64,000 nucleotides of DNA from Lumbricus terrestris (GCA_949752735.1 OX457037.1:65853915-65917914); one strand, 5' to 3'; numbered from the stretch's first letter, positions 37,271 through 48,478 are shown. Program-made: numbers and translations. Notes: generated from the letters alone by a model not told the origin.

Positions 37271-38891
37271 CCGTGGCGTAGCTAGCTTTTCATGGGCCCG
37301 TGTGCAGAGTTCCCACATGGGCCCCTATTTGGCCGTGTGAGGCTTGATTGCAAGAACGTTGCAACCAAGATCACCAGAACTAATAAGTGCATTCTTATTA
37401 ACACAATGGCATACAATGCATTTCACTCACAGAATAAAGGGCAATTATATAGGAATGAGACAAATAAATCACAGTGTTAGGTCTATAACTGCAATGATTT
37501 CTCTATAAAATTTAAAACGTATCATGTTCTAGACTTATGCACTTATTATAGTAGGTAAGACAATTTCATGACATTTCAGTTTTCTTTCTAGCCTTTTGTT
37601 CAGCAAAAATGCCAATCATCTATCAATTCTGATCTACGATTTGCTATTATTTGCATAGCAAAAACAACGCAATTATCGATTCTGCGTATAGGGCCTATAG
37701 GCTTTTTGCATAAAATGAAGTTTAACAATGTTCCTGGGATGTGTAAAAATAAGGGGAAAACATAAGCTTCCCTTTGACCCAAATCCACCTCCTGCAGTTT
37801 GGGTCCACTATTCCGAGGGTCCACTATTCCGAAGGTCCACTATTCCGAACCCTAACCCTAAACCTAACTATAACCCTAACCATAACTCACCCAACCCTAA
37901 CCATAGCCCTAAACCTAACCCTAACCCACCCCAACCATAACCATAACCCTAGCCCTCCCCAACCCTAACCATAACCCTGAACCTGATCCTAACCCACCCA
38001 GCCCTAACCCGCCCTTACCCCAACCCTTACCCACTGTAACCCTAACCACAAGGATAACGAACAAAATATAGCATATATTCGGAATAGTAGACCTTCGGAA
38101 TAGTGAACCCTTGGAATAGCGGGCCGTTACCCCTCCTGCTCAATTTGGTGTCTCTCTGATAATGGGGTGAAAGCTGAGAGAAGCTGAAGTAGGACAATTT
38201 TGGAGAACAAATAACTGGGGTCAGATTATGAGGTAGGCCTACGTGGAGTTCGGGGTGTGAAAATGTGAGAAGTTGACTTAACTATGTGGCCCTAAGAAAG
38301 ACTAGGAGCTGAACCTCCTCAATTCTTCCGACAATTCTCACCTTGGTGGAAGGAGATGTAAGGTCACTACCATATCCAGCAAATGATCGGAATGCTTGAG
38401 CACGTGACAAGTACGATGTTACTGTAGCAATAGATCCACGATAGACAGACATTTAATAATCACACCTATCGTAAACGCTAGCATTGGCAAGCCCCTACCC
38501 TTTACCTAGCCATAGGAAAGTGAATCAGCGAAGTGAAATCTTATGTCTCTATGATTCGTTTCATGCTCTCATCTTAAAACTGTATTAGCCTGTGAAGGGT
38601 AAGTCAACTTTATAATCGCGCGCGCACACACTAACGCCATCTTGCAATTTGACCGTCATGATTCGGGACGGAAAAAATACAAGTAAAACGGAGTTCGGTA
38701 GTTTTGCATTCCAATTAGCAGTTAGCAGGCATCAGCACAGTAATGCGTGTGATCACAACGACTATATTTGTCACAAAATAATGTGGATTACTAATTAAAA
38801 TAGATAAACAATTTGACAATCTCTGTGGGCCCCTGGAGGTCGTGGGCCAGTGTGCTTTGCACACATTGCACACATGGTAGCTACGCCACTG
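37271..38891. mobile_element. hAT element (1,621 bp) downstream of NHL U3
   Basis: Ends CCGTGGCGTAGCTAGC and, reversed, CAGTGGCGTAGCTACC; the 8-bp GTATGACT is duplicated at 37263-37270 and 38892-38899, while U1 and U4 carry uninterrupted CTATGACTCTGTGTTGTCC at the same position. Non-coding; carries the telomere-repeat-bearing element at 37796-38131. Confidence 0.9.
37796..38131. mobile_element. Foldback-type element with a degenerate telomere-like (CCCTAA)n core
   Basis: The left end has three copies of GGTCCACTATTCCGA-like units (about 37800-37848); the right end has matching units reversed (TTCGGAATAGTNGACC, about 38079-38120). Between them, about 37849-38045, lies a degenerate run of CCCTAA, CCATAA and CCCAAC hexamers. 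The octamer CCTCCTGC flanks it at 37788-37795 and 38132-38139. It sits inside the 37271-38891 hAT element. Plus-strand frames across it (PNPNPKPNYNPN) are translations of the repeat. Confidence 0.8.
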
Positions 38892-39069
38892 GTATGACTC
38901 TGCGTTGTCCTTTCTTTGAGTCATCCATTATTTCGGCTCAATTGGGTAGTGGTTTGGAAGAGTTGGACAATTCTTGGCAGCGGGGAGGGGGTCTTCATTA
39001 CAATTGACGCCAACAAATGTATGCAATAAATACCCATGAGAATCGTAGCCTAACTTTGAGATGTGGCAT

Positions 39070-39325
39070 AATAGAATTGTTCTTTGTTACTTTTTGCTGC
39101 GTTATGTTGTTTAATCGTCAAAATCAGTGGGTGGAATCACTAAAAGTGGCATAACTTTTGTTCTGCTTCAACACTGTTTTAATATTTTGCTGCTGTACGT
39201 AGGCCTACGTAGATATGAATTGGGTCTACCTTCAAGCCAGTAAAATTGATTAAAAAGTTCGTAGTCTACTTTTGGCCAAGATATTGGCGAAGAACATTAG
39301 AGAGTCCTTTTTGGCCCAACCTGTA
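39070..39325 (+). repeat. Solo right terminus of the mariner-type family
   Basis: Contains TTACTTTTTGCTGCGTTATG, GTGGCATAACTTTTGTTCTG and the terminal TTTTTGGCCCAACCTGTA, parallel to 17640-17871. No left half is present. It truncates the U4 coiled-coil exon remnant that follows. Confidence 0.6.
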
Positions 39326-39970
39326 CAAATGCACTTCATATACAGAGGTAGAACGGTAAGAATTACGCGGTAGGTCTACCTATTAATTCACCAAATCAAT
39401 TTGCTATGATAATTATCACGGTGCAAGTTCAATAATTTATCCAAATTCGTTCAAAAGACTACTCAGCATTCATTTCCCAGCTGTTTGTCTTCATGTGTGC
39501 TTAGTATAATCAAATAACATACGTTGTTCAAACAACTTCACGTTGAAACTAATTAAGAAATTTGGGTGACTTAGAAATAGAACATCTCGAATCTAGCAAA
39601 TAAGTGTTTTTTATTAGACGTTCATCCCTACGTTCATCGGCACAAAAACAAAATTACCATGCTAAATAGCAAGCAGCTGGATTTGGGAGATTCGAGTTTC
39701 TGGTCAATTGCGATTATAGATGCACCTTATAATTCTCACATTTTCTCATTATCTCTCTGCTGGACAAAACGGCGAGCTTCTGGAGAGCGAAAAACATTCA
39801 AACTCTATTTGCCGAAAACTACGAAATTGCACTTAGGCCTACCTAGTTATTGCACCAAAGGCTTCAATTATTACATCACTAGATGCCTAACCTTGCGCGG
39901 AGATAGAGAGTGAGAGAGCAAGAGAGGCCAAATAAAGCCGTCTAAGATGAGAGAGCAGAATGTTTTAGAA

Positions 39971-40365
39971 GTAGTTTTAGGAAGGAAGAAGAGCGTCGAG
40001 GAAGGTCATTCCAGGTTGAGGAACCTCCCACCGAGTGGATATCCGTGCGGGCAAAGGGAACAGAGAGTAGACCTTGTTAACTGTTCAGGGAATGTCCCGA
40101 TGATAGGCGTAAACTTCCCAATTAAATATCCTATTCTCCAATAATATGATCGATTATATTCAATAAAAATTTGTGTATATGTAGTTTTAGGAAGGAAGAA
40201 GAGCGTCGAGGAAGGTCATTGCAGGTTGAGGAGCCTCTAACCGAGCGGGCAAAGGGAACAGAGAGTAGACCTTGTTCGGGGAATGTCCCGATGATAAGCG
40301 TTAACTTCCCAATTAAATATCCTTTTCTCCAATAATATGATCGATTATATTCAATAAAAATTTGT
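39971..40365. repeat. ~210-bp direct duplication within unit U4
   Basis: GTAGTTTTAGGAAGGAAGAA begins at 39971 and again at 40181, followed in both copies by the GGGAATGTCCCGATGAT landmark and CCAATAATATGATCGATTAT. The other units have this block once. Confidence 0.85.
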
Positions 40366-41032
40366 GAAGATCGCAATACAATGTTATCGATTGAATAACA
40401 GCGTCACAGTAACCTAATATGTTATGTTAGCGCCAACTATTCAACTGAGAGACAAAATGATGTTGAAAATATATTTTCTGACAACAATCAGAATAGGCCT
40501 AAACTCCATAGTGCAATATAACCGTGTTCCTTGTTATGTGTCTTATTTTTTTCTAATGCCTGTTTGTAAAGCTGCAGTGCCTTTCGAATAATAATATTTC
40601 GATAAATGGACAAACGTCCGTGGTTAATCAGTCTAAGAGAAGTCGTCGCTGAGTTGAGTGTTTCTTGCATAATTTCATAGTGTTGTGAAGATGCATTTTG
40701 AACATATCGGCACTCCATAATTTCATGTTCATGGCCTGAAAATTACCTACTTACATTTAGCGAACATGTGTGGGAAATTCTCAGTGTGTTCTGCCTTCAC
40801 TTTCTTTTGTCGTAGCTAAATCTCTAAGTCGGATCCTATTATTAAATTTTAGTCTATTTATCAGCTTGTATAATTTCAATAAACTGAGCTAGGCCACTTT
40901 GTTTAAGAGACACCATCATGACTTACGTCAATGTTCTTCTGTTCGGAAATGTGTCATGCAATATCAATTGGCATTTTCATTTTATTAAAAATGTTGATTT
41001 TTAATCTATTAAATAATTCAAATCGCCTCCAG

Positions 41033-41906
41033 GTTTAATTGCGGTGATCCAAACAAAAGCCGCGGAAGAAAGAAAGAAATTGATCGATGGATTGACGATC
41101 TTAGACAACGAATTGTTTGTCGTAAGTAATGAGTGTTCAGATGTTGAAGTCTACGATTCGATTGATTTCAGTTTCATTCGTCAATGGAATCTGAAGAAAT
41201 TAATTGATCCAGTGGACATAGCATCCTGCAGCATACATGAATGTCTTTACATCAGCGATTGCAAAGTCAAAGGTCTGTCAAAAGAAATCTTTAGAGTTGA
41301 TCCAAATGGAAAATTAATAAAGAAATGGTCAACGAAAATCGATAGAGGACAGCTGTCTGTAAAATATGATTCGAATGTCATTTTAGTTGGATATAATGAA
41401 AACAAATTAAACGAATAATCGCCAGATGGACTATTAATCCGTGAAATATATTTGTCTTCAGAGGAAGGGTTTTCTCATCCACGTCATGCTATAAAACTGA
41501 CCAATGGTCAATTCGTAGTCAGTCATTGTGATGATGATGCTGGTGATGATGATCTACACAGAGTGTGTATCGTGGATGCAGATGGAAAACGTTTTAAGTC
41601 GTTCGGTGAAAACGTGGATCAACCATAGAACAAACAAATGTTCCTGACTATTTGTCCGTCGATGGAAATGGATTCGTGATTGTCGTTGATTCTGACAACC
41701 ATCGAGTTTTGTTATTGGATTCTGATTTGGAATTTAAGAAAGAAATTCTCTCATACGAGCACGGATTACGATTTCCAAATAAAATTCTTCTGGATGAGTC
41801 AAATAGTCGACTCTTTGTGTCTAACAATCTAAAGAATAATTTTCGGATTCTGATTTTCGACTTAGACCTACTAAGGCAAACGAGAAATGTTACTTTGAAC
41901 TCTTGA
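41033..41906 (+). pseudogene. NHL-like beta-propeller exon, copy U4 (nonsense plus frameshift)
   Basis: Follows the acceptor CCTCCAG (41026-41032) and resembles U1 at both ends. A TAA at 41416-41418 interrupts it where U1-U3 have a tyrosine codon. A one-base loss near 41608 (GGTGAAAACGTGG against GGTGAAAAACGTAG in U1) shifts the frame; the last blades resume from about 41652 to TGA at 41904-41906. The middle (41440-41560) matches U3 more closely than U1, which suggests gene conversion between units. Confidence 0.75.
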
Positions 41907-42199
41907 AATTATAGAAAAATAATTGTTCTTTTAATCAAGGGAGCATGCGTGCAAATTTTAACTTGATGAAATGATAAAAATGAGTCATCTCATAAAAATC
42001 AAAGATTTTCTGATGTATAACTATGACTCTGTGTTGTCCTTTGAGTCATCCATTATTTCGGCACAATTGGGAAAGGGTTTGGAAGACTTGGACAATTCTT
42101 GACTGCGGGAGGGTCTTCAATGGAATTGACGCTAACAAATTTATGCAATGGGATAAACCAACACATAGGCCTACCCATGAGAATGGTAGCTGTGAAATG

Positions 42200-42440
42200 T
42201 GACATAATTATTGTTTCTTTTTTTGTTGCGTTATGTTTTGGATCGTAAAAAACAGTGGGTGGACTAACTAAATGTGGCTTAACTTTTGTTCTATTTCAAA
42301 TTTGTTGTTAAGTTTTGCTTTTGTACGTAGATATGAATTACCTTCAAACCAGTAAAATTTATATAAAAATTCGTACTTATGTATAATTAGGCCTACCTAA
42401 AAACCTTAGATAGACGTTTTGGCAGTTCCTGTGCAACTGC
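42200..42440 (+). repeat. Second solo terminus of the mariner-type family
   Basis: Shares GTTGCGTTATGTTTTGGATCG, GTGGGTGGACTAACTAAATG and GTACGTAGATATGAATTACC with 39070-39325 and 17640-17871, but is more decayed; the terminal GGCCCACCCTG word is degraded. Confidence 0.5.
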
Positions 42441-42450
42441 ACTTCATACA

Positions 42451-43292
42451 AAGTCCTGACTGGTTTAGTTGCCTCCAAAGGGCTGGAAAACCGTACATTG
42501 TAATTAAATTTTAAAGTGTGGTCCAGGCTCAGCGAGCTTTAAAGTTTCGAAGAAATGAATATCGTATTGCCTAATTAATATTATTGTCCTTCCTCTAAAT
42601 GTCGACCATACGAAAGAACATCGATGGCATATACTATATAGGGTCTATAATTATATATAATATACATAGGCCTATATATTAGTTTAGTGGACAATCCTGC
42701 TGTCAAATGTCAGCACCTCATTAGGCCTACTGCTGTTACGATTATCATCATTATCATAAGTAAACTAATTATATAATTATCATTATGGTCTAAAGCGCCT
42801 GCAGAAGATGGCTCCGAGTAGGCTAATGTTCAGGCGAGGCTCACAGATCCTAAAACAGTACCTTGCCATGGGCGACCTTCACGTGGTCAACGACATTTAG
42901 CGAAATTAGGCAACTATGAAGGAAGAGAATATTTATCAAACCAGTGGGGCTATTTTGTGGCCGGAGTTGGGTCGCTTTCAATAAACACAGCCATCGGAGA
43001 CACAAAATGTTGGTTTCTAAAAAATATATGCCTGTAAATCGAACGCTAGCGGTTAGAGGAATAGGTGAAATTTTAGAATCGTCAAAACTAAGACAGTCTA
43101 AACTATGTTTCTGACCAACGCAACTATGCCAGCTGATGACGTTGTCATAATTTGTTGTTGTTTTGACAAGTGTTATTACGTCATGGAAAGATGACGTCAT
43201 CGTTCTTTGAAGCCCAGTCTTCGTAAGGCTCAGAGCATGCACGGAATTCCGTAGTAATGCTAGCGATGATGATAAGTTATCAGCCCGAAGTC
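42451..43292. other. No recognisable feature
   Basis: A 130-codon minus-strand frame (43242-42850) has no motif I recognise, no splice context and ordinary base composition; I leave it uncalled. Confidence 0.4.
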
Positions 43293-43440
43293 AGGGTCAA
43301 TTGGCTTGTAAGTGAGCCGAAAATGAGATGAGTGAGGTGGTTTTCCCCTCGCCTTCCTCAAGGTGGCTTGAAGTAGATTCGAACTCGCGATCCTTCGGTT
43401 ATAAGGTACAGAACATACTACTACACCACCGCGTCACATT
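43293..43440 (-). repeat. tRNA-derived SINE (single copy, minus strand)
   Basis: On the minus strand it starts GACGCGGTGGTGTAGTAGTA (box A-like), then GCGAGTTCGAATCTAC (box B-like) and a body with CACCTTGAGGAAGG and GAAAACCACC. Its body differs from the SINE at 31581-32272, so it is a separate family. Confidence 0.75.
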
Positions 43441-44342
43441 CATTTAATGTTACCGAAAAGCAAAATAATAATAGGCCTACTAGTAATGACAATAATAATA
43501 ATATTAATAACATGGTCTTATTTTCATTATCACCTACTATTAATATTATTGCGATAACGATAAGTCCCATGGCGGCCTTGCAGAGAGTGGGGCGACTATA
43601 GGAAGTGAAGTGACCCAGGCACGAGAGATCCTCATGTATGAAGGTGCTATCCCGAACAGCCAGCTATAGGCTACGCATTATACGTCGTGTTCAAATTTTG
43701 AACTATTTGCGCTGAGGCACAGTCGCACAGGAAGCCATTGTCGAAAGTCGCGGACGAAGGCGCATTCATTCGTTCATTCGTTCGTTCATTCATTCATTCA
43801 TTCATTCATTCATTCATTCATTCATTCAATGGACTTATATAGCGCCCCTTCAAGAAATCTACTCAATAGGGTTTCCAGCCCAGCCACTGCAATAGAAAAC
43901 ATCTTGAAAGACGTATGAAACGAAGTTTGATTGATAAGACGTAATAAATGCCGCTTTGAAGGGCGGTTGTTCCAGATGGACGGCCCTACAACCGAGATAG
44001 CCCGGCGTTGCCTCGGCTAAGCGAGTCTGAGGAACTACATGTAGGAGTTGCCCCTTCATACCAGAGCGAAGACTTCTGGACAGATAGCCTATACTATGGC
44101 CCTATAGCCTAGCCTACAACTAGGTTACTACTCATAATACTGCTGCTATTGGTGTTGACTGCTGCTGCTGTCTTTACAGCTAAAATAAAGTATAATCAAC
44201 ATTAGTATAAAAATTATAACCTAATTACATATAAAAAACAACTACAAAGACACGCTAATTTTGGAAAGTTTAATCATCTAACTCTCTCCTACTCCCACCG
44301 CTCCAATCATAAGCATTATACATCGCAAGCGTCCCAATGTAG
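43441..44342. other. No gene; contains an (ATTC)n microsatellite at 43764-43828
   Basis: The microsatellite is about 16 ATTC/GTTC units. The rest, including CTTATATAGCGCCCCTTC near 43835, looks like old repeat sequence. No coding frame is supportable. Confidence 0.5.
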
Positions 44343-44350
44343 GCCTATAT

Positions 44351-45496
44351 CAGCGGTTCTCAACCTGTGGGTCGCGACCCCCACGGGGGTCGCCTGACGA
44401 CTTGCCAGGGGTCGCAGTGCCCCCTTAAGAAATTTGTAATATATGTAATTGCGATTTCAACGCTTATCTACAAAACTATATATAGTAACTTAAAATAAAA
44501 TTTTACTTATATAGGTCTACTTTTGCTATTTGTGAGATTGAGGCAGATATTTTAATTTTTTTATTTTGGTTTTCAAATCAAAATTTCATTTTACTTCTAA
44601 AAGATAATGGGTATGGAATATTTATTGAAGTCTTAAACCACGTCTTTCAGCACTGAAATCATGAACAATTTTGTGAAGACGACAGCTTAAGTGCTAAGTT
44701 ACAGCGAGCAATCGTATTAAGATGACAGCTTAAAAACAGTTATTACAATATGTATAATTATGACAGCCTAAAATGCTGCTGTTGCAATGTCAAAATAAAA
44801 ATATCGATAATGAGGAGGACTATATATATCACCTCCCCAAACTACTCCCCTGCTCGGCGCATTTATAGGCCTATAGCAGAACAAGTAAAGTTTATGAAAT
44901 TGATAACCACTCCATACGAATCAGAATTAGTCAAAATTAATGTTAACAAAAAAAGGAACTGATGACCAATTGTAGTCTATTCTATTGCTTAATAGCTGCA
45001 GCATGAATAGAGAAACGACAACTTTTTACTGACATTTTGTCGGTCGAATCGATGAATCCTAACAAATAAACTGGAGCCTCATTTAGATATCAAACGTTCT
45101 AACTCTGCAGGTATAAGAATGACCAGTAGGCTATAATAAAGAACAAAGTTGATGACTCCAAGAAGGCACACATGAGGAAGGTTGGGAAGGTCTAACAGCA
45201 AGATGTGGCAGCTGTTGAAGTTTCACAAGACGAATAGACTAACATAAAACTTCAACTTCAAGTAATTATCAAAACAGGTAGGCCTATATGCTTAGCTCTC
45301 AAAATTGCATGAGCCAGGAAACCTGCAAAAAGCAGCTATCAAATTATGAGAGTGAAAAATTAATGAATAACAATGGTCAATGGCAAAAAATGCAGCGAAA
45401 TAGGAGCAGAACTCAATGATTTTTGTTATTGGGGGTCGTCACAAATTTCGAAAGGTTGCCAAGGGGTCGCCGCACTAAAAAGGTTGAGAACCGCTG
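44351..45496. mobile_element. hAT element of the Charlie-like TIR type (1,146 bp)
   Basis: Left end CAGCGGTTCTCAACCTGTGG then GTCGCGACCCC; right end reversed reads CAGCGGTTCTCAACC then TTTTTAGTGCGGCGACCCC. This is a classic hAT terminus. The octamer GCCTATAT is duplicated at 44343-44350 and 45497-45504. Non-coding interior. Confidence 0.93.
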
Positions 45497-45504
45497 GCCT
45501 ATAT

Positions 45505-45917
45505 AATTAGGGTCTCTGCCTGACCCTTTGATAGTGAATTATAGCCAGGTCTTCTCTATTCGTCGTTTTTTTCTTTGACGAGGTCTGTAGGCTGGATTAA
45601 CCAATGACCATTGATGTAAAAAGATGGAAACGGAATAAATAACGTCAAAAACGTCGTTTTGTTCGAAAAAATTAAAAAGGAAAAATACGACAAAAACGGA
45701 AACAGAAAAAATTTCACTTTGCATTAGCCTAAATTTAAAAACCTTGTCAGTGCAATTTTATTGGCAAATGCCACAACTTTATTAGTAGGCCAAACCTAAT
45801 CAAAAGTGACTTTAATCTACAACAGTTTGTTTACTTATAACTTTGATTAAATAATATATTGAGAAAAAGTAATGGTATTAAAATCCTTTCAAATTTAAAT
45901 AATTGTGAATTGGGGCC
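45505..45917. other. No recognisable feature
   Basis: AT-rich sequence between two hAT insertions with no supported frame. Confidence 0.45.
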
Positions 45918-45925
45918 CCTGTTTA

Positions 45926-46866
45926 CAGACTTGTTGTCCTCGAGACCAAAGTCTTGGTCTCGAGTGCGCTCGAGTTCGGTTTTAAAAGTCTTGGTCTTGG
46001 TCTTGGTCTTGAGAATAAAAGTCTTGGTCTTGGTCTTGGTCTTGAGAATAAAAGTCTTGGTCTTGATCTTGGTCTTGAGGTTCAAAGTCTTGGTCTTGGT
46101 TTTTCAAGACCAAGACCAAGACCTGCCTTCACTGCCCTTCAGTATTAACATTGAATAATCAGGGTGATTTTTAAGGTCGTGGGGCCGATGTAAAATTGTA
46201 ATTCACCGCCACGAGAAAGGCCAAGCCTCTTCGCGTCCTACGACAAATATCTGCGGACGGATATAAATTCCAGCTGGTCAGGAAATACCATCGGCAGCAG
46301 CAACAGTTATGCTGTATCTGGAAGCCCTGCCAATACTCGTATCAGAAGCCAGGCGGTCAGATACGCCATGGCAGGATTTTAAAAAAGACTCGCGATTTCT
46401 AAATTTATATCCAGTGCTTGAAAAGATGCTGTGTGTGCCAGCAACTTCAGCACCTGTAGAACGTATTTTTTCGCATGGTGGAATTTTCATGAGGCCACAC
46501 CGGGCACGCCTTGGTCAGAAAATTCTGAGTGAATTGGTTCTGTTAAAATGCAACAGCCATTTGCAATAACATTGCACATAATCACATTAAGGAGTTTTGT
46601 AGGCACGAACTGAACTCAGAATTCTCTGCAGTTTGGTTATAGAGTTGCTTTGTTTTAATAAAATACGTTTTCATTAAGATAGCAGAACTTGCATTTTCGC
46701 AAGGTCATGTCTTGGTCTTGAGACCAAAAGTCTTGGTCTTGTCTTGGTCTTGAGTGCAAAAGTCTTGGTCTTGGTCTTGAGAATAAAAGTCTTGGTCTTG
46801 GTCTTGGGCTTGAGGTTCAAAGTCTTGGTCTTGGTCTTGAGGTTTTAGGTCTTGACAACAACACTG
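45926..46866 (+). mobile_element. hAT element (941 bp) with GTCTTG-rich minisatellite ends
   Basis: The octamer CCTGTTTA is duplicated at 45918-45925 and 46867-46874. Termini are CAGACTTGTTGTC and, reversed, CAGTGTTGTTGTC. Both subterminal regions (45945-46125 and 46712-46855) are tandem GTCTTGGTCTTGGTCTTGAG arrays in the same orientation. Between them is the 3' end of a hAT transposase gene, so this is an internally deleted derivative. Confidence 0.92.
46309..46569 (+). pseudogene. hAT transposase C-terminal fragment (dimerisation domain)
   Basis: An 86-codon open piece reads FLNLYPVLEKMLCVPATSA, then PVERIFSHGG, RPHRARLG and LSELVLLKCN. These are the conserved blocks of the hAT C-terminal dimerisation region, which in full-length enzymes contributes to multimerisation and carries the last acidic catalytic residue nearby. 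The N-terminal BED finger and DDE core are absent, so it cannot be a working transposase. It keeps an intact frame to its natural stop. Confidence 0.85.
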
Positions 46867-47038
46867 CCTGTTTAACCTTGCAAGGCCGGTGTCACTGCAG
46901 CATGCGTTCTTGCAATCAAGATCGCCAAACCCAATCAATGACATTGGTTATTAGGCTAGCCTATTAGACCTTACACATGCAATCCAACTTATCCACAGAA
47001 TAAACATGAATGCTGCACGAATGAGACAGATAAATTAA

Positions 47039-47953
47039 CCCTCAGGCTACCATGCGTTTTTTGTAACACTGACTACCAAGGGGGGGTGGTTACCACCCCC
47101 TCCTGGATTTTTGGGTTTGGTTTGAGATATCATAACTTGCAATACACCATTTGATTCAGCATTCATTTCTGCACAAAATGGTATATTTAGGTTTAGAAAA
47201 TATGAATGCCCCTCGAAATTATGAATTTTTTACTATGGGTACCCGTCGATTCGACAAAATGTATACTTACGCATAAGGATTATATTAGATTCTGTGTGTT
47301 TTATACATGATTTATATATAAAAAGTAGTTTACATATAATAAAGTCCAATATTCATCTAAAAAAACTAGTAATAAGTCTGTTTTATGATCAATCAAAACA
47401 AAAAAACATGTTTTAGCCGCTGAAAAACGTTTACGCACACATATCGGTTTGCGTTGAAAAAAAACCCAACATTTTCACATATTTTAATTTATTTTGAGCA
47501 CTTCCGGTCATCAAAAGACAAATTATTTAGTATCAGAAAATAGCCCTAAATGCCCTCTATAGAGTGGCATAATTTATTTCTATTAAAAAATAAATTATGG
47601 ATAAGTTATAATATAAAAAACATGACAATTTTATGAAAATAAAACACCTTAGTAGGGTAATTAAGACTATTCCAAAACATTTCACCCCTAATTGCCTACT
47701 TTTCTACCCGATTGCGCACCGATTGCGCACCGATTGCGCATATGACCCCAAAGTATGATAGCATATACCTAAAACTCTCGCACACTGAGCCAAAACTTAG
47801 GCACATCTCGCGCATTTAACCAAAACAGCCCACAAAATAGCCAGATATGTAAACCCCGTGTCCCCAATTTATTCATTTAGGGGCACAGGTCCTAAGTTGT
47901 CCCCACAGTGCGACGACTATGGGTAACAGCATTTTCAAGTTTTTTCTCGTGTA
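47039..47953. other. Left non-coding end of the virus-like element
   Basis: Starts CCCTCAGGCTACC after a TTAA, a piggyBac-style junction. At 47076-47106 is an inverted repeat whose inner arms (GGGGGTGGT and ACCACCCCC around a single T) are perfect and outer parts have two mismatches. CCGATTGCGCA is repeated three times at 47709-47741. The rest is AT-rich with no gene. Whether this is a terminal inverted repeat cannot be tested, because the right end is outside the window. Confidence 0.45.
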
Positions 47954-47962
47954 TATAAAATG
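47954..47962 (+). promoter_or_regulatory. TATAAAATG start-codon box, SAP/polymerase gene
   Basis: TATATAAAATG, where the final ATG is the start codon of the SAP ORF. Identical core to those of the fibre genes and the SAP/NUMOD gene. Confidence 0.6.
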
Positions 47963-48478
47963 AGCGAAAACATTTTCTTACAGCAGCTTAAAGATATTTC
48001 ATTTCAATATAAAATGTTATACTCAAAGAAAACAGTTGTTGAATTACGAAATATCGCGAGACAAAGAGGTCTAAAAGGATACTCAAGACTGCTAAAAGCG
48101 GATTTGATTGGAACCATCCAGGCTGCTGAAGAAGCAACCAATGTTAATGTTGTATTCGGAGGAGTTACGGAAAATGTAAATTTACTAGACGCTCCTGTTC
48201 CGGATTATAAAACTCCAAGCATCACACCGAGTAAAACCCCTCCGAAGAAATGGTTTAATGTTGCTATAGAATCGTTGAAAAAGAAGGCTTCGTCCGTGAA
48301 AAATAAAGTTAGCTCTCAAATTAATTCTTTTTCAAACTGGCTGATTAACTACGTGCCTTCACAAATAAAAACGCCCATCAATGATAAACTAGAATCGTTA
48401 AAGTCGAGGGTTTCTAATATCTTTAGTAAATTTCATAAAAAAAAGTTAGAACTTCAAGAGACTGCGACGGCTATTTAA
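47960..48478 (+). CDS. SAP/Rho-N-like DNA-binding protein, probably the N-terminal part of the polymerase ORF
   Basis: 172 codons. Residues about 25-50 (VVELRNIARQRGLKG...LLKADLIGTI) fit a SAP or Rho-N helix-extension-helix DNA-binding module; the remainder is K/S-rich and low in aromatic residues. The ORF ends in TAA at 48476-48478, but the same frame is open before and after it and runs straight into the polymerase with no new ATG box, so the stop may be a mutation splitting one gene. The start is chosen from the TATAAAATG box. A related SAP module starts the minus-strand gene at 62932-62513. In such elements this domain may tether the replication protein to DNA; that is inference. Confidence 0.65.
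   Translation: MSENIFLQQLKDISFQYKMLYSKKTVVELRNIARQRGLKGYSRLLKADLIGTIQAAEEATNVNVVFGGVTENVNLLDAPVPDYKTPSITPSKTPPKKWFNVAIESLKKKASSVKNKVSSQINSFSNWLINYVPSQIKTPINDKLESLKSRVSNIFSKFHKKKLELQETATAI

Larger units (their letters stand above)
18890..42450 (+). repeat. Four-copy direct segmental duplication (NHL units U1-U4)
   Basis: Four same-orientation units share long stretches of flanking as well as coding sequence: U1 about 18890-21640, U2 about 23100-29046, U3 about 33766-37262 resuming at 38892, and U4 about 39360-42450. Shared landmarks include GTGTGCTTAGTATAATC, GGGAATGTCCCGATGATAGGC, CCAACTATTCAACTGAGA and the terminal NHL exon. U2 and U3 are closest to each other, as are U1 and U4, judging from shared wording (for example the CTGGTCCAGC block is only in U2 and U3). 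Later insertions make the units different lengths. Confidence 0.85.

Noticed and set aside
37849..38045. True chromosome end
   Set aside because: The telomere-like tract is degenerate, short, and enclosed by inverted element ends with non-telomeric sequence on both sides.
42850..43242. 130-codon minus-strand ORF
   Set aside because: No motif, no splice context and no neighbour that would explain it.
45831..46158. KTKTK and LVLVL reading frames
   Set aside because: They are translations of the GTCTTG minisatellite at the hAT element's end.
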